Notes under the pieces: generated by a model
The model's input: only the letters and a program-made list of their open reading frames with translations
What the model was told of the DNA's origin: nothing
The model's database searches: none
Translations under genes and position numbers: made by a program
Part shown: one piece after another, positions 16,479 to 26,700 of the stretch
Position numbering within the stretch: position 1 is the stretch's first letter
How the letters are laid out: each line of letters begins with the position of its first letter
Assembly (NCBI GenBank): GCA_021805275.1
Contig: JAJZFQ010000100.1
Span: 1-63,442, forward strand
Reading direction: 5' to 3'
From: Pseudomonadota bacterium
GTDB lineage: Bacteria; Pseudomonadota; Gammaproteobacteria; Steroidobacterales; Steroidobacteraceae
DNA length: 63,442 nt

Positions 16479-18404
16479 ATGCCGATGCGATTCGCTCATT
16501 CGTACGACGTCATCGTCATCGGTGGCGGGCACGCCGGGACCGAGGCGGCCCTCGCGGCCGCGCGGATGGGCGCCCGTACGCTGCTGCTCACGCAGAACGT
16601 CGAGACGGTCGGGCAGATGAGCTGCAACCCGGCCATCGGCGGCATCGGCAAGGGCCACCTGGTGCGGGAGATCGACGCCCTCGGCGGCGCGATGGCCCGC
16701 GCGACCGACCGCGCCGGCATCCAGTTCCGCACCCTGAACGGCAGCAAGGGACCGGCCGTGCGCGCCACCCGGGCGCAGGCCGACCGCCAGCTCTACAAGC
16801 GCGCGATCCGCGCGCTGCTCGAGGCCGAACCACGCCTGTCGGTGTTCCAGCAGGAGGTGGCCGACCTGCTCGTCGAGGGCCCGAGCGTGCGCGGCGCGCT
16901 CACCGTGAGCGGCATCCTGTTCGAGGCGCCCTGCGTGGTGCTGACGGTGGGGACGTTCCTCGGCGGTCGGATCCACGTCGGTCTCGACAATCATGCCGGC
17001 GGGCGCGCCGGCGATCCGCCGTCGAACCGCCTCGCCGCCCGCCTGCGGGAGCTGCCGCTGCGGGTCGGACGGCTGAAGACCGGCACGCCGCCGCGTCTCG
17101 ACGGGCGCACCCTCGATTACCGCCGCATGACGGTGCAGCAGAGCGACGATCCGCTACCTGTCTTCTCCTTCCTCGGCCACGCCGCTGAGCACCCGCGCCA
17201 GATCGCCTGCCACATCACCCACACCACCGAGGGCACGCACGAGATCATCCGCGCAGCGAGCGACCGCTCGCCGCTGTTCACCGGCGCCATCGAGGGAATC
17301 GGGCCACGCTACTGCCCGTCAATCGAAGACAAAGTGGTGCGCTTCGCCGAGCGCAGCTCGCACCAGGTCTTCGTCGAGCCCGAAGGCCTCGACACGCACG
17401 AGATCTATCCCAACGGCATCTCGACCAGCCTGCCGTACGACGTGCAGGTCGCGCTCGTGCGGAGCATCCCGGGGTTCGAGCAAGCGCACCTGACACGGCC
17501 GGGGTACGCCATTGAATACGACTACTTCGATCCGCGCGACCTGCGTCCCTCGCTCGAGACCCGGGTGCTCGGCGGGCTGTACTTCGCCGGCCAGATCAAC
17601 GGCACCACCGGGTACGAAGAGGCGGCGGCCCAGGGCCTGCTTGCCGGTATCAATGCGGCACTCGCGATGCGCGCCGAGGCACCCTGGGTCCCGCAGCGCA
17701 GCGACGGGTATCTCGGCGTGCTGGTTGATGACCTGGTTACCCGCGGCACGCGTGAGCCGTACCGGATGTTCACGAGCCGGGCCGAGCATCGGCTGCTGCT
17801 GCGCGAGGACAACGCCGATGCGCGCCTGACGCCGGTCGGGCGACGGCTGGGCCTGGTCGACGACGAACGCTGGACACTGTTCGAGCTCAAGCAGCGGCGC
17901 ATCGAGCGCGAGGTGCAACGGCTGCGCGCGGTGCGGCTGCACCCCGACGCGCTCGATGCCGCCTGGTGCGAGCGGGTCCTCGGGGGGCCGCTCGGGCGCG
18001 ACGTCTCGGCCTTCGAACTGCTGCGCCGTCCGGAAGTCGGTTACGCTGCGCTGCTGCAGATCGTCGGCGCGCCCGATGAGGACTCGCCACCCGAGGGCGA
18101 CGGGCGCATCGCGGCGCAGCTGCGCGCCCAGGTGGAGGCGCTGGCCAAATATGCCGGCTACATCGAGCGCCAGCAGGACGAGATCGACCGCCAGCGCCGC
18201 AACGAGGAGACCTGCTTGCCCGACGACATCGATTACGCGCACGTGGTCGGACTGTCGCACGAGGTGCGCGCCCGGCTCTGCGAATATCGGCCGGCCACGG
18301 TCGGTCAGGCGGGCCGCGTGCCCGGGGTGACGCCGGCGGCGGTCACGCTGCTGCTGGTGCACCTGAAGAAGCGGGCGCTGGCACAGGGAATCCGCGTCGC
18401 ATGA
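16479..18404 (+). CDS. mnmG: tRNA uridine-5-carboxymethylaminomethyl modification enzyme, FAD subunit
   Basis: A 641-aa protein (family about 630) that, with MnmE, installs the 5-carboxymethylaminomethyl group on wobble uridine 34 of several tRNAs. The FAD dinucleotide fold [14 protein letters not shown] opens the protein, followed by [29 protein letters not shown] and [18 protein letters not shown], all MnmG hallmarks. The C-terminal helical domain for MnmE and tRNA is complete. The first ATG (MPMRF) is used; a second lies two codons on. In many gammaproteobacteria mnmG sits near the replication origin; here its neighbour is pyrF, which overlaps it by 4 bp (ATGA). Confidence 0.95.
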   Translation: MPMRFAHSYDVIVIGGGHAGTEAALAAARMGARTLLLTQNVETVGQMSCNPAIGGIGKGHLVREIDALGGAMARATDRAGIQFRTLNGSKGPAVRATRAQADRQLYKRAIRALLEAEPRLSVFQQEVADLLVEGPSVRGALTVSGILFEAPCVVLTVGTFLGGRIHVGLDNHAGGRAGDPPSNRLAARLRELPLRVGRLKTGTPPRLDGRTLDYRRMTVQQSDDPLPVFSFLGHAAEHPRQIACHITHTTEGTHEIIRAASDRSPLFTGAIEGIGPRYCPSIEDKVVRFAERSSHQVFVEPEGLDTHEIYPNGISTSLPYDVQVALVRSIPGFEQAHLTRPGYAIEYDYFDPRDLRPSLETRVLGGLYFAGQINGTTGYEEAAAQGLLAGINAALAMRAEAPWVPQRSDGYLGVLVDDLVTRGTREPYRMFTSRAEHRLLLREDNADARLTPVGRRLGLVDDERWTLFELKQRRIEREVQRLRAVRLHPDALDAAWCERVLGGPLGRDVSAFELLRRPEVGYAALLQIVGAPDEDSPPEGDGRIAAQLRAQVEALAKYAGYIERQQDEIDRQRRNEETCLPDDIDYAHVVGLSHEVRARLCEYRPATVGQAGRVPGVTPAAVTLLLVHLKKRALAQGIRVA

Positions 18405-19237
18405 GCGCATTCATCACGCAACTCGAGCGCTGCTGGGCGCACAGTGACTCACTGGTGTGCGTCGGACTCGACCCGGAAATCGAGCGCTTTCCCCGGCACA
18501 TCGCCGCGCACGCCTCGCCCATCTTTCAGTTCAACAAGGCGATCATCGACGCGACGGCGGACCTGGTATGCGCCTACAAGCCTCAGTTCGCGCACTACGC
18601 CGCGTACGAGGCCGAGGATCAGCTGCAGCGCACCATCGAGTACATCCACGCCACGTACCCCCAGGTGCCGGTGATCCTCGATGCCAAGCGCGGCGACGTC
18701 GGCAATACCGCCGAGCGCTACGCCATCGAGGCATTCGAGCGCTATGGGGCGGACGCGGTGACCGTCAATCCCTACCTCGGTAGCGACTCGCTCGAGCCCT
18801 ACCTGAAGCATGCGGACCGCGGGGTCATCGTGCTGTGCCGCACCTCCAACCCCGGCGCGCGTGACCTGCAGGACCTGGCCGTCGGCGCCTCCGGCCAACG
18901 GCTCTATCACGTCGTGGCGGAGCTCGCCGCGCGGCAGTGGAACACCCGCGGCAACTGTCTGCTGGTCGTTGGCGCCACCTATCCGCAGGAGCTCGCGGAC
19001 GTGCGCCGCATCGTCGGGGACATGCCGCTGCTCGTACCGGGTGTGGGCGCCCAGGGTGGCGATGTCGCCGCGGCGGTGCGTAGCGGCCAGACCGGCGCGG
19101 GCTCGGGACTCATCGTCAGCTCCTCGCGGGGCATCCTGTACGCCTCCGGGGGCGAGGACTTCCCCGCCGCGGCGCGCAGCGCGACCGAGCGGCTGCGCGA
19201 CCAGATCAACGCGCATCGCGTGCGCCCGGCACGCTGA
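18401..19237 (+). CDS. pyrF: orotidine-5'-phosphate decarboxylase, type 2
   Basis: A 278-aa enzyme converting OMP to UMP, the last step of de novo pyrimidine synthesis. The type 2 signature [18 protein letters not shown] carries the catalytic Lys/Asp array, and [22 protein letters not shown] and the phosphate loop [10 protein letters not shown] are present. The length fits type 2 rather than the shorter E. coli type. The ATG overlaps the mnmG stop, so translation is coupled. The downstream peptide-binding lipoprotein begins 6 bp after the stop. Confidence 0.95.
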   Translation: MSAFITQLERCWAHSDSLVCVGLDPEIERFPRHIAAHASPIFQFNKAIIDATADLVCAYKPQFAHYAAYEAEDQLQRTIEYIHATYPQVPVILDAKRGDVGNTAERYAIEAFERYGADAVTVNPYLGSDSLEPYLKHADRGVIVLCRTSNPGARDLQDLAVGASGQRLYHVVAELAARQWNTRGNCLLVVGATYPQELADVRRIVGDMPLLVPGVGAQGGDVAAAVRSGQTGAGSGLIVSSSRGILYASGGEDFPAAARSATERLRDQINAHRVRPAR

Positions 19238-19243
19238 CCGTCC

Positions 19244-20863
19244 ATGGACGGTCGGCTGGTCCGCGGCATCGTGGTCCTGCTTGCGCTCGGCGCGCTCGGC
19301 GGGTGCGCCGGGCGACGCGCGCCGGCAGCGCACACGGCCGGGGACAACGTGCTCCTGCACGGGCTGGATCTGGAGCCGGACTCGTTAGACCCGCAGAAGG
19401 CTCGCTCCGTCGAGGCGCAGCGCGTACTGCGGGACATCTGTGAAGGTCTGACGACGCTCGATCGGCACGGACGCCCGGCACCGGGCATCGCTACCGGCTG
19501 GACGGTCAGCGCCGACGGCACGACCTACACGTTCACACTGCGGCACGACGCACGCTGGTCGACCGGTGCGCCGGTGGTGGCGGCGGATTTCGTGGCAGGC
19601 CTACGCCGTCTGGTCGACCCGCACACCGCGTCCGATTACGCCGAAGTCGTGAGTGTCATCCGTCATGCCCCCGGCATCATCGCGGGACGAGAAGCGGTCA
19701 CGGCGCTCGGCGTAACCGCCCCGACGCCCTACACCGTGACGATCCAGCTGCGCGCACCCGCGCATTATCTGCCGGCCCTGCTGGCGCATCCGGCGACCTG
19801 CCCCGTCGACCCGGCGCTGCTGCGGCGCTATGGTGCCTCCTACGCGCAGCCCGGCCACATGCCCTCCGACGGCGCATTCGTGCTGACCCAGTGGGTCCAT
19901 GGGTCCTACATCGAGCTGACGCGCAACCCGGACTACTGGCGCAATGCCGCCACGCGCCTGTCGGGCGTGCGCTACGTCATAGCGACCGACGAAAACGCCG
20001 AGCTCGAGATGTACCGGGCCGGGGAGCTCGACATCATGGACGTGGTGCCGCGGACCGAGATGGGCTGGATCGGCTCGCACCTCGGCGGACAGCTGCACAT
20101 CGAGCCGGAGCTCGGCACCTATTATTACGGCTTCAATCTGCGCCGTGCGCCATTCAAGGGCGCACGCGACCTGCGCCGGGCGCTCACCATGGTGATCGAT
20201 CGGGACAAGCTGACGCGCTACGTGCTGCGTGCCGGCGAGCAGCCCGCCTACAGCTGGGTACCGCCGGGCACCGACGGCTACCAGGCGCAAGTGCCCACCT
20301 GGAGCCGGCTTGCCATGAGCGCACGCATCAGCGAAGCGCGGCGCCTGTATGCTGCGGCCGGCTACTCCGCGGCGCACCCGCTGAGCTTCACGCTCGAATA
20401 CAACACCGGGGAGATCCACGAGGACATCGCGCTCGCGGTCGCCTCCATGTGGCGGGAAGCGCTCGGCGTGCACGTCCGGCTGCGCCGCGCGGACTTCAGC
20501 TCCCTCATGCATGACGTGCAGAGCGGCAAGGCCACCATGTTCCGCTCGAGCTGGATTGCGGACTACAACGATCCGTACACCTTCGCCCAGTACTTCAAGA
20601 GCGACTTCGGCATCAACCTGCCGCACTACGACGATCCTGCGTACGACCGGCTGGTCGACCGGGCCGAGGCCACGCTCGATCCGGCACGGCGCGCCGCTCT
20701 GCTCGAGCAGGCCGAGCGGCTGATGCTGCACGACCAGCCGATCATCCCGCTCTACTTCTACGTCAGCAAGCACCTGGTCCGGCCGCGCGTGACCGGGTGG
20801 TACGACAACGTCATGGACGTCACCTACAGTCGGGAACTCGGTCTGCGCACCGTGTTGCCCTGA
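19244..20863 (+). CDS. oligopeptide-binding lipoprotein, SBP family 5
   Basis: A 539-aa solute-binding protein of the OppA type. The N-terminus is a lipoprotein signal with lipobox ALGGC at residues about 18-22. The mature part has LEPDSLDPQKARSVEAQRVL, EGLTTLDRHGRPAPGIATGW and DGTTYTFTLRHDARWSTG, the canonical family 5 opening, and ends with PLYFYVSKHLVRPRVTGWYDN, as in OppA/MppA. It would bind peptides in the periplasm. No permease or ATPase genes are nearby, so it must work with a transporter encoded elsewhere or serve another role such as murein tripeptide capture. It lies 6 bp after pyrF. Confidence 0.88.
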   Translation: MDGRLVRGIVVLLALGALGGCAGRRAPAAHTAGDNVLLHGLDLEPDSLDPQKARSVEAQRVLRDICEGLTTLDRHGRPAPGIATGWTVSADGTTYTFTLRHDARWSTGAPVVAADFVAGLRRLVDPHTASDYAEVVSVIRHAPGIIAGREAVTALGVTAPTPYTVTIQLRAPAHYLPALLAHPATCPVDPALLRRYGASYAQPGHMPSDGAFVLTQWVHGSYIELTRNPDYWRNAATRLSGVRYVIATDENAELEMYRAGELDIMDVVPRTEMGWIGSHLGGQLHIEPELGTYYYGFNLRRAPFKGARDLRRALTMVIDRDKLTRYVLRAGEQPAYSWVPPGTDGYQAQVPTWSRLAMSARISEARRLYAAAGYSAAHPLSFTLEYNTGEIHEDIALAVASMWREALGVHVRLRRADFSSLMHDVQSGKATMFRSSWIADYNDPYTFAQYFKSDFGINLPHYDDPAYDRLVDRAEATLDPARRAALLEQAERLMLHDQPIIPLYFYVSKHLVRPRVTGWYDNVMDVTYSRELGLRTVLP

Positions 20864-20887
20864 GTCGGCGGGCTGCGCAGGCGGTCC

Positions 20888-22342
20888 TTACTTGCGCCAG
20901 AACGTGCGGGTGAACAGCACAATGACGCTGAAGATCTCGAGCCGGCCGAGCAGCATCGCCGTGGTGCAGATCCAGATCTGCGGTTCCGACAGCGCATGCA
21001 GATTCCAGGCGGCGTGGCCCGGCAGTCCGTAGGCGGTGTTGTTGATCGAGGCAACGACCACCCGGAATGCCGAGTCGAACCCCATGCCGGTGAGCAGCAT
21101 GGCGAACACCAGCAACGCAACGGCCATGAAGTAAAGGAAGATGAACGCCAGCACCGCGTCGGCCACCCGCGCCGGAATCGGCCGGCGTCCGACGCGCGCC
21201 GGAACGACCCCGCTCGGGTGCACCAGCAGCTTCAGCTCCCGTTCCGCCTGACGCGCCAGCACCAGCGTGCGGAACATCTTGATGCCACCGCCGGCCGTGC
21301 CGGTGCTGCACACAATGCCGGAGAGCAGCAGCATCCAGATCGGCGCGAACACCGGCCATTGATTGAAATTGCTGTGTCCGAACGACACCCACCCGGTGGT
21401 CGTGGCCATGGAGATGACGTTGAAGGCAGCATAGCGCAGCGACGTGTTGAATGTCGGATATACGCCGTCGGCGAGCAGCAGCAGCGCGATGCCGACAACG
21501 CTGAGCGACAGGATGATCGCCATGGCCTTGAATTCGGGATCGTTGCGGTAGGGCTTGAGGGTCAACCGGCGCAACGCGACGAAATGCCGGGCGAAATTCA
21601 TCGAGGCCGCCAGCATCAGCAGCATCAGCACGAATTCAACCGCCGGGGAATGAAAGTACGCGATGCTGGCGTCGTGCGTCGAGAAACCGCCGAGCGAGAC
21701 AGCCGAGAAGGCGTGGCAGATCGCATCGAACCACGTCAGCCCCGTCACCCGCAAAGCGACGATACCCGCGGCGGTGAGCAGCACATACACCAGCCAGACG
21801 GAACGGGCCGCCTCGGTGATGCGCGGCTCGAGCTTCTGGTCCTTCACCGGCCCGGGCGCCTCGGCCTTGTACAGCTCCATCCCGCCGATGCCGAGCAGCG
21901 GCATCACGCCCATCGCGACCACGATCACCGCCAGACCGCCGACCCAGATGAGTGAGCAGCGCCAGAAATTCAGCGACGGTGCCAGTGAATCGAGGCCGGT
22001 GAACACGGTCGACCCGGTGGTGGTAAGGCCGGACATCGTCTCGAACAGCGCGCGGGCGAAGGTGAGTCCCGGCAGTGCCATCATCAGCGGCAGCGTCGCC
22101 GCCACGGCGAGCACGATCCATCCCACGGTCACCAGCATGAAGCCGTCGCGCGGCTTCAGCTCACGACGGAACTTGAACGTCAGGGCCGCAAGACCGGTGC
22201 CGATCGTTGCGGTAAGCGCCGCGCACACGAGGAAGGTCGACCACAGGCCGTCGCCCGTGATGAGCGAGCAGCCGATGGGCAGCACGTAGACCAGGCCGAA
22301 TGCGGCCAGGATCAACCCCAGGAAGTAGATGATGCCGAGCAT
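20888..22342 (-). CDS. trkH: Trk potassium uptake channel subunit
   Basis: A 484-aa polytopic protein of the TrkH/TrkG/KtrB superfamily with four membrane-pore-membrane repeats. The selectivity regions are visible as TTTGSTVF, SLGGFSTHD, TATTGWVSFG-like (SMATTTGWVSFGHS) and INNTAYGLPG, each with the key glycine. TrkH forms the K+ path and is gated by the TrkA ring. The gene starts 10 bp after the trkA stop, completing a two-component K+ uptake system in one unit. Confidence 0.94.
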   Translation of the reverse strand: MLGIIYFLGLILAAFGLVYVLPIGCSLITGDGLWSTFLVCAALTATIGTGLAALTFKFRRELKPRDGFMLVTVGWIVLAVAATLPLMMALPGLTFARALFETMSGLTTTGSTVFTGLDSLAPSLNFWRCSLIWVGGLAVIVVAMGVMPLLGIGGMELYKAEAPGPVKDQKLEPRITEAARSVWLVYVLLTAAGIVALRVTGLTWFDAICHAFSAVSLGGFSTHDASIAYFHSPAVEFVLMLLMLAASMNFARHFVALRRLTLKPYRNDPEFKAMAIILSLSVVGIALLLLADGVYPTFNTSLRYAAFNVISMATTTGWVSFGHSNFNQWPVFAPIWMLLLSGIVCSTGTAGGGIKMFRTLVLARQAERELKLLVHPSGVVPARVGRRPIPARVADAVLAFIFLYFMAVALLVFAMLLTGMGFDSAFRVVVASINNTAYGLPGHAAWNLHALSEPQIWICTTAMLLGRLEIFSVIVLFTRTFWRK

Positions 22343-22352
22343 GCGGTGCGTG

Positions 22353-23723
22353 CTACGGCGCGGTCCGCGTGAACAGCCGCTCGACGGCTTCGATGTGCCG
22401 GCGGTCGGCCAGAAACAGAATCAGGTGGTCGTTGGACTGCACGCGCGTGTCGTGATGCGCCATGATCACCTCCTCGCCGCGGACGATCGTGCCGATCGCA
22501 GCACCCTCGGGCAACGCGATCTCCTCGACCGTCCGACCGACCACGCGCGAGCTGTGCTCCTCGCCGCGGGCGACCACCTCGATGGCCTCGGCGGCTCCGC
22601 GGCGCAGCGAATGCACCCGCACGACGTCGCCCCGCCGCACGTGGGCGAGAAGCGCCCCGATGGTGATGACCTGCGGGGCGATCGCGACATCGATGGTGCC
22701 GCTCTCGATGAGATCGGCGTACGACGGCCTGTTCACGAGAGCCATGACCTTGCGCGCGCCCAGACGCTTGGCGAGCATGGCCGAGAGAATGTTGGCCTCC
22801 TCGGAGTTGGTGATGGCGACAAACACATCGGTGCTGTCGATGTTCTCCTCGATCAGCAGCTCCTCGTCGGCGGCATCGCCGGCGAGCACGATGGCGTTCT
22901 CGAGTTGCTCGGACACGAGCCGCGCCCGGCGGGAATCGTGCTCGATGAGCTTGATCTGCGCACTGCGCTCGAGCGAGCGTGCGAGCCGCAGACCGATATT
23001 GCCGCCGCCGGCGATGAGGACCCGGCGCACGTGCGCATCTTCGCGCCGCAGCTCGCCGATCACGCGGCGCACCTCCTCGCGCGCGGCGAGGAAGAACACC
23101 TCGTCGCCGGCCTCGATGACCGTATCGCCCTGCGGCGGCACGATCCGCGCGCCGCGGTAAATCGCCACCACGCGCGCCTCGGTCTTGCCCAGGTGCTCCG
23201 GCAGTTCGCGCAGGCAGTGCCCAACCAGTGCACCACCGGGCTCGGCGCGCGCCCCGGCGAGGCGGACCTTACCCGAGGCGAATTCGAGCACCTGCAGAGC
23301 CCCGGGGTGATGGATCAGTCGCTCGAGATACTCGGTCACGAGCTGCTCGGGACTGATGAAGACGTCGACCGGGATGGCCGTCTCGCTGAACAACTGCGGC
23401 TGGGAGGTGTACTCCCCGGAGCGGATCCGCGCGATCTTGGTCGGGGTGCGAAACAGCCGGTAGGCCACCTCGCAGGCGATCATGTTCACTTCGTCGCTGT
23501 TGGTCAGTGCGACGAGCAGGTCCGCCTCCGCCGCGCCGGCCGCCTGCAGCACGTTCGGATAGGAGGCGTTGCCGGCGACCGTGTGCACATCGAGTCGATC
23601 CTGCAGGTCGCGCAGCACCTCCTCGTCGTTGTCCACGACCGTGACGTCGTTCGCCTCCTCACGCGAGAAGTGCCGCGCGACCGTGCGCCCGACCTGGCCG
23701 GCGCCGAGGATGAGTATCTTCAT
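22353..23723 (-). CDS. trkA: Trk system cytoplasmic NAD-binding regulator
   Basis: A 456-aa protein (E. coli 458) made of two RCK units. Each has a Rossmann nucleotide motif (ILILGAGQVGRTVARH at the start and VLIAGGGNIGLRLARSL at about residue 233) followed by a C-terminal ligand domain. It gates TrkH in response to nucleotides. The start is the ATG whose last bases overlap the uvrD stop (ATGA), rather than the much longer open frame running back through uvrD. Confidence 0.95.
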   Translation of the reverse strand: MKILILGAGQVGRTVARHFSREEANDVTVVDNDEEVLRDLQDRLDVHTVAGNASYPNVLQAAGAAEADLLVALTNSDEVNMIACEVAYRLFRTPTKIARIRSGEYTSQPQLFSETAIPVDVFISPEQLVTEYLERLIHHPGALQVLEFASGKVRLAGARAEPGGALVGHCLRELPEHLGKTEARVVAIYRGARIVPPQGDTVIEAGDEVFFLAAREEVRRVIGELRREDAHVRRVLIAGGGNIGLRLARSLERSAQIKLIEHDSRRARLVSEQLENAIVLAGDAADEELLIEENIDSTDVFVAITNSEEANILSAMLAKRLGARKVMALVNRPSYADLIESGTIDVAIAPQVITIGALLAHVRRGDVVRVHSLRRGAAEAIEVVARGEEHSSRVVGRTVEEIALPEGAAIGTIVRGEEVIMAHHDTRVQSNDHLILFLADRRHIEAVERLFTRTAP

Positions 23724-26700
23724 AGCGGTTCCAGATTCGCGTACTGCATGACGAGCCACTTGGTGCCCTGCCGCTCGAAGTTCACCTGCACCCGTGCCTG
23801 CGGGCCGCTGCCTTCGAGGTCGAGGATCACGCCTTCGCCGAACTTGCCGTGCCGCACGCGCGCTCCGAGGCGGATCCCCGGAATGGACGGCGATTCCTCG
23901 CGGGGAGCGCGCGGCACATAGCGAGGGCGGCTGACGGGAACCGGTTCGTATCCGAGTTCGCGGGCAAAGCGCCCGGCGGCGACCGGGCGGCTCACCTGCA
24001 GGCGCGGGCGGATCTCCTCGAGCAGCGCCTCGGGGGTCTCCTTGATGAAGCGCGACGGCTGGCTGAAGCTGTCGATCCCGTGCAAGCGCCGCTGTTCGGC
24101 GTAGGTCAGGTACAGCTGTTTCATGGCGCGCGTCATGCCGACGTAGCACAGCCGGCGCTCCTCTTCGAGCCCCTCCAGATCGCCGATCGAACGCTGGTGC
24201 GGAAACAGGCCGTCCTCCATGCCGCACAGAAACACGATGGGAAACTCCAGTCCCTTGGCAGTGTGCAGCGTCATCATCTGTACGCAGTCCTCCCAGGCAT
24301 CCGCCTGGCCCTCCCCGGACTCTAGCGTCACGTGCGCCAGGAACGCCTCGAGCGGCGGCAGGTCGGAGTCTAGACCCTCGGTGTTGAAGCCGCGCGCCGC
24401 GCTCACCAGTTCCTCCAGATTTTCCACGCGGGCCTCGCCGCGGTCGGCCTTGTCGCGCTTGTGGAACTCGATCAGTCCGCTGGCGGCGAGCATGCGGTCG
24501 ACCTGCTCGTGCAGCGCCAATCCGCGCACCTGCTCGGCAAGCCGCTCGATGAGCTCGAGAAAGCCGCGCAGCGCCGTCGATGCCTTCGGGCCGAGGGCTT
24601 CACCGAGACAGGCGTGCGCCGCCTCCCACAGCGGGCAGCCGGCCTCGCGCGCCGCGGCCCGCAGCGTGTCGAGGCTCTTCGCACCGATGCCGCGGGTCGG
24701 CAGGTTCACCACGCGCTCGAACGACGCATCGTCGCGGCGATTGGCGATCAGACGCAGGTACGCCAGCGCATCCTTGATTTCAGCGCGCTCGAAGAAGCGC
24801 AGCCCGCCGTAGACGCGGTACGGCACGCGCGTGGAGAGAAAAGTCTCCTCGAAGACACGTGACTGCGCGTTCGAGCGATACAGGATCGCCACGTCGCGGT
24901 GCAGTCCACCGTGCGCGACGTGATCGCGTATGCGCTGGCAGACGAATTCCGCCTCGTCGCGCTCGTTGAACGCCGCATACAGGCGGATCGGCTCACCGTG
25001 CTCGCCGCTGGTCCAGAGCGTCTTGCCCAGCCGACCCGAGTTGTTGGCGATCAGACCGTTGGCGGCCGCCAGAATGGAGCCGGTGGACCGATAGTTCTGC
25101 TCCAGACGGAACAGCTTGACGCTGGGGAAATCACGGCCGAACTGCTGCAGATTCTCGACCCGGGCACCCCGCCACCCGTAGACCGAGTTGTGGGTGACGA
25201 GGCCGTTGGCAATGTAATTGTGCGTGCGATCGATGTTCAGATCATAGACTTCGAGGTCGGCCTGTTCGTTCTGGACCCGATCCACAACGTCGAAGCCAGC
25301 GGTCTCGCTGGCCATGACCATACCAGGTCGAACACCCGCGGCCCGGACGAAGGGCAACGGCTGCGTGAGAATCCTGGCCTGCAGGATATAGCGCGCCCCG
25401 AGCGCCTCGCGGATCCGTCTTGCGATCCTCATCAGCTCCCCGAAATCGCCGCGGACGGTCTCGAGCCGCCAGCTTCGCCGGCCGCTTTTGGCCGATCGCA
25501 CGGAGAGCCCGAGGTCCTCCAGTGCGGCGCGATCCCCGGTGTCGGTCCCCCAGATGCGCATACAGTGCAGCGGATTTGATTCCCGGCGATCGCCGCACAG
25601 CGTGATGACGATGTTGCGGCGGCACGAGCCCCGGTTGCGCGGCACATGATGCGGACGCTCGCGTTCGAGCCCGCTGTCCGCGAGCAGCTGCGCGGCAGCC
25701 GTGTCGGTGTCTATGGAGCGGAATACCCGCCCAATGTACTCCGGATCATGCACCAGGCCGTTGCGCCCCTGCGCCTTTCGCGGGACGAACGGCAGTGTCG
25801 GCAGACCGTACCGCAGCGACGTCAGCATCTCGTCCAGGCGGGCTTCGTTCTCGCTGAAATGAGTGCGGATGACCCAGGCGGCATCAGCCTGCTCGGCCAA
25901 GGCTCGCCCCTTCAAGCCCACCATGGGTCTCGCCTGGCCGCTGGTGTAGACCTGGGATGTCCCCAGACGATACCCCACGCCCTCCTTGTGCAGCAGATAG
26001 AGGCAGTGGGTCTGAGGCGTCTCACCCCGAACGTAACCGGCAAGATGCGTGTGCTCGGGTGTACTGCAGATCACCCGGCCCGAACGCATGTGCAGACGAA
26101 CCATGCTGCCCTGGCGGCGGGTAGCGAATTTGCGGGTGACCCGGGCTGGCCTGAAATCCCCGCTGCCGTAACTGGAGAGCACGGCCTCGCCCACTTCGAT
26201 CGTCTCGATGGCCTTCTGCGAACCGTCGGCCATGGTGATCATCGTTCCCGCCGCGAGGCACTGATCGTCGTCGCCGACAACGAACGGGCAGCCATCCGCA
26301 CCGGCAAGGAGCTTCAGCCACGCATACTGGATCGTGTTGGTATCCTGAAACTCATCGACCAGCACATGGCGGAAGCGCTGCCGATAATGCTCCAGCAGCG
26401 CCGGCTGGTCGCGCCACAGCTCGTAGGCGCGCAGCAGCAGTTCGGCAAAATCGACCACGCCGCTGCGCGCGCAGGCGTCCTCGTAGAGCGCATACAGTCG
26501 GATCATCTGTGCGCGGATCGGGTCGTTGCCCGCCTTGAGGTGCTTGCTGCGACGGCCTTCATCCTTGTTCGAATTGATGAACCACTGCACCTCGCGCGGC
26601 ACCCAGCGCGTCTCATCGAGCTGCTGCGCCTTGAGCAGCTTCTTGATGAGCCGCTGCTGATCCTCCGAATCGATGATCTGGAAGCTCTCGATGAGTCCCG

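Noticed and set aside
25187..26260. Frameshift or insertion sequence inside uvrD
   Set aside because: The insert keeps frame throughout, has no transposase or terminal repeats, and has intein splicing residues at both ends.
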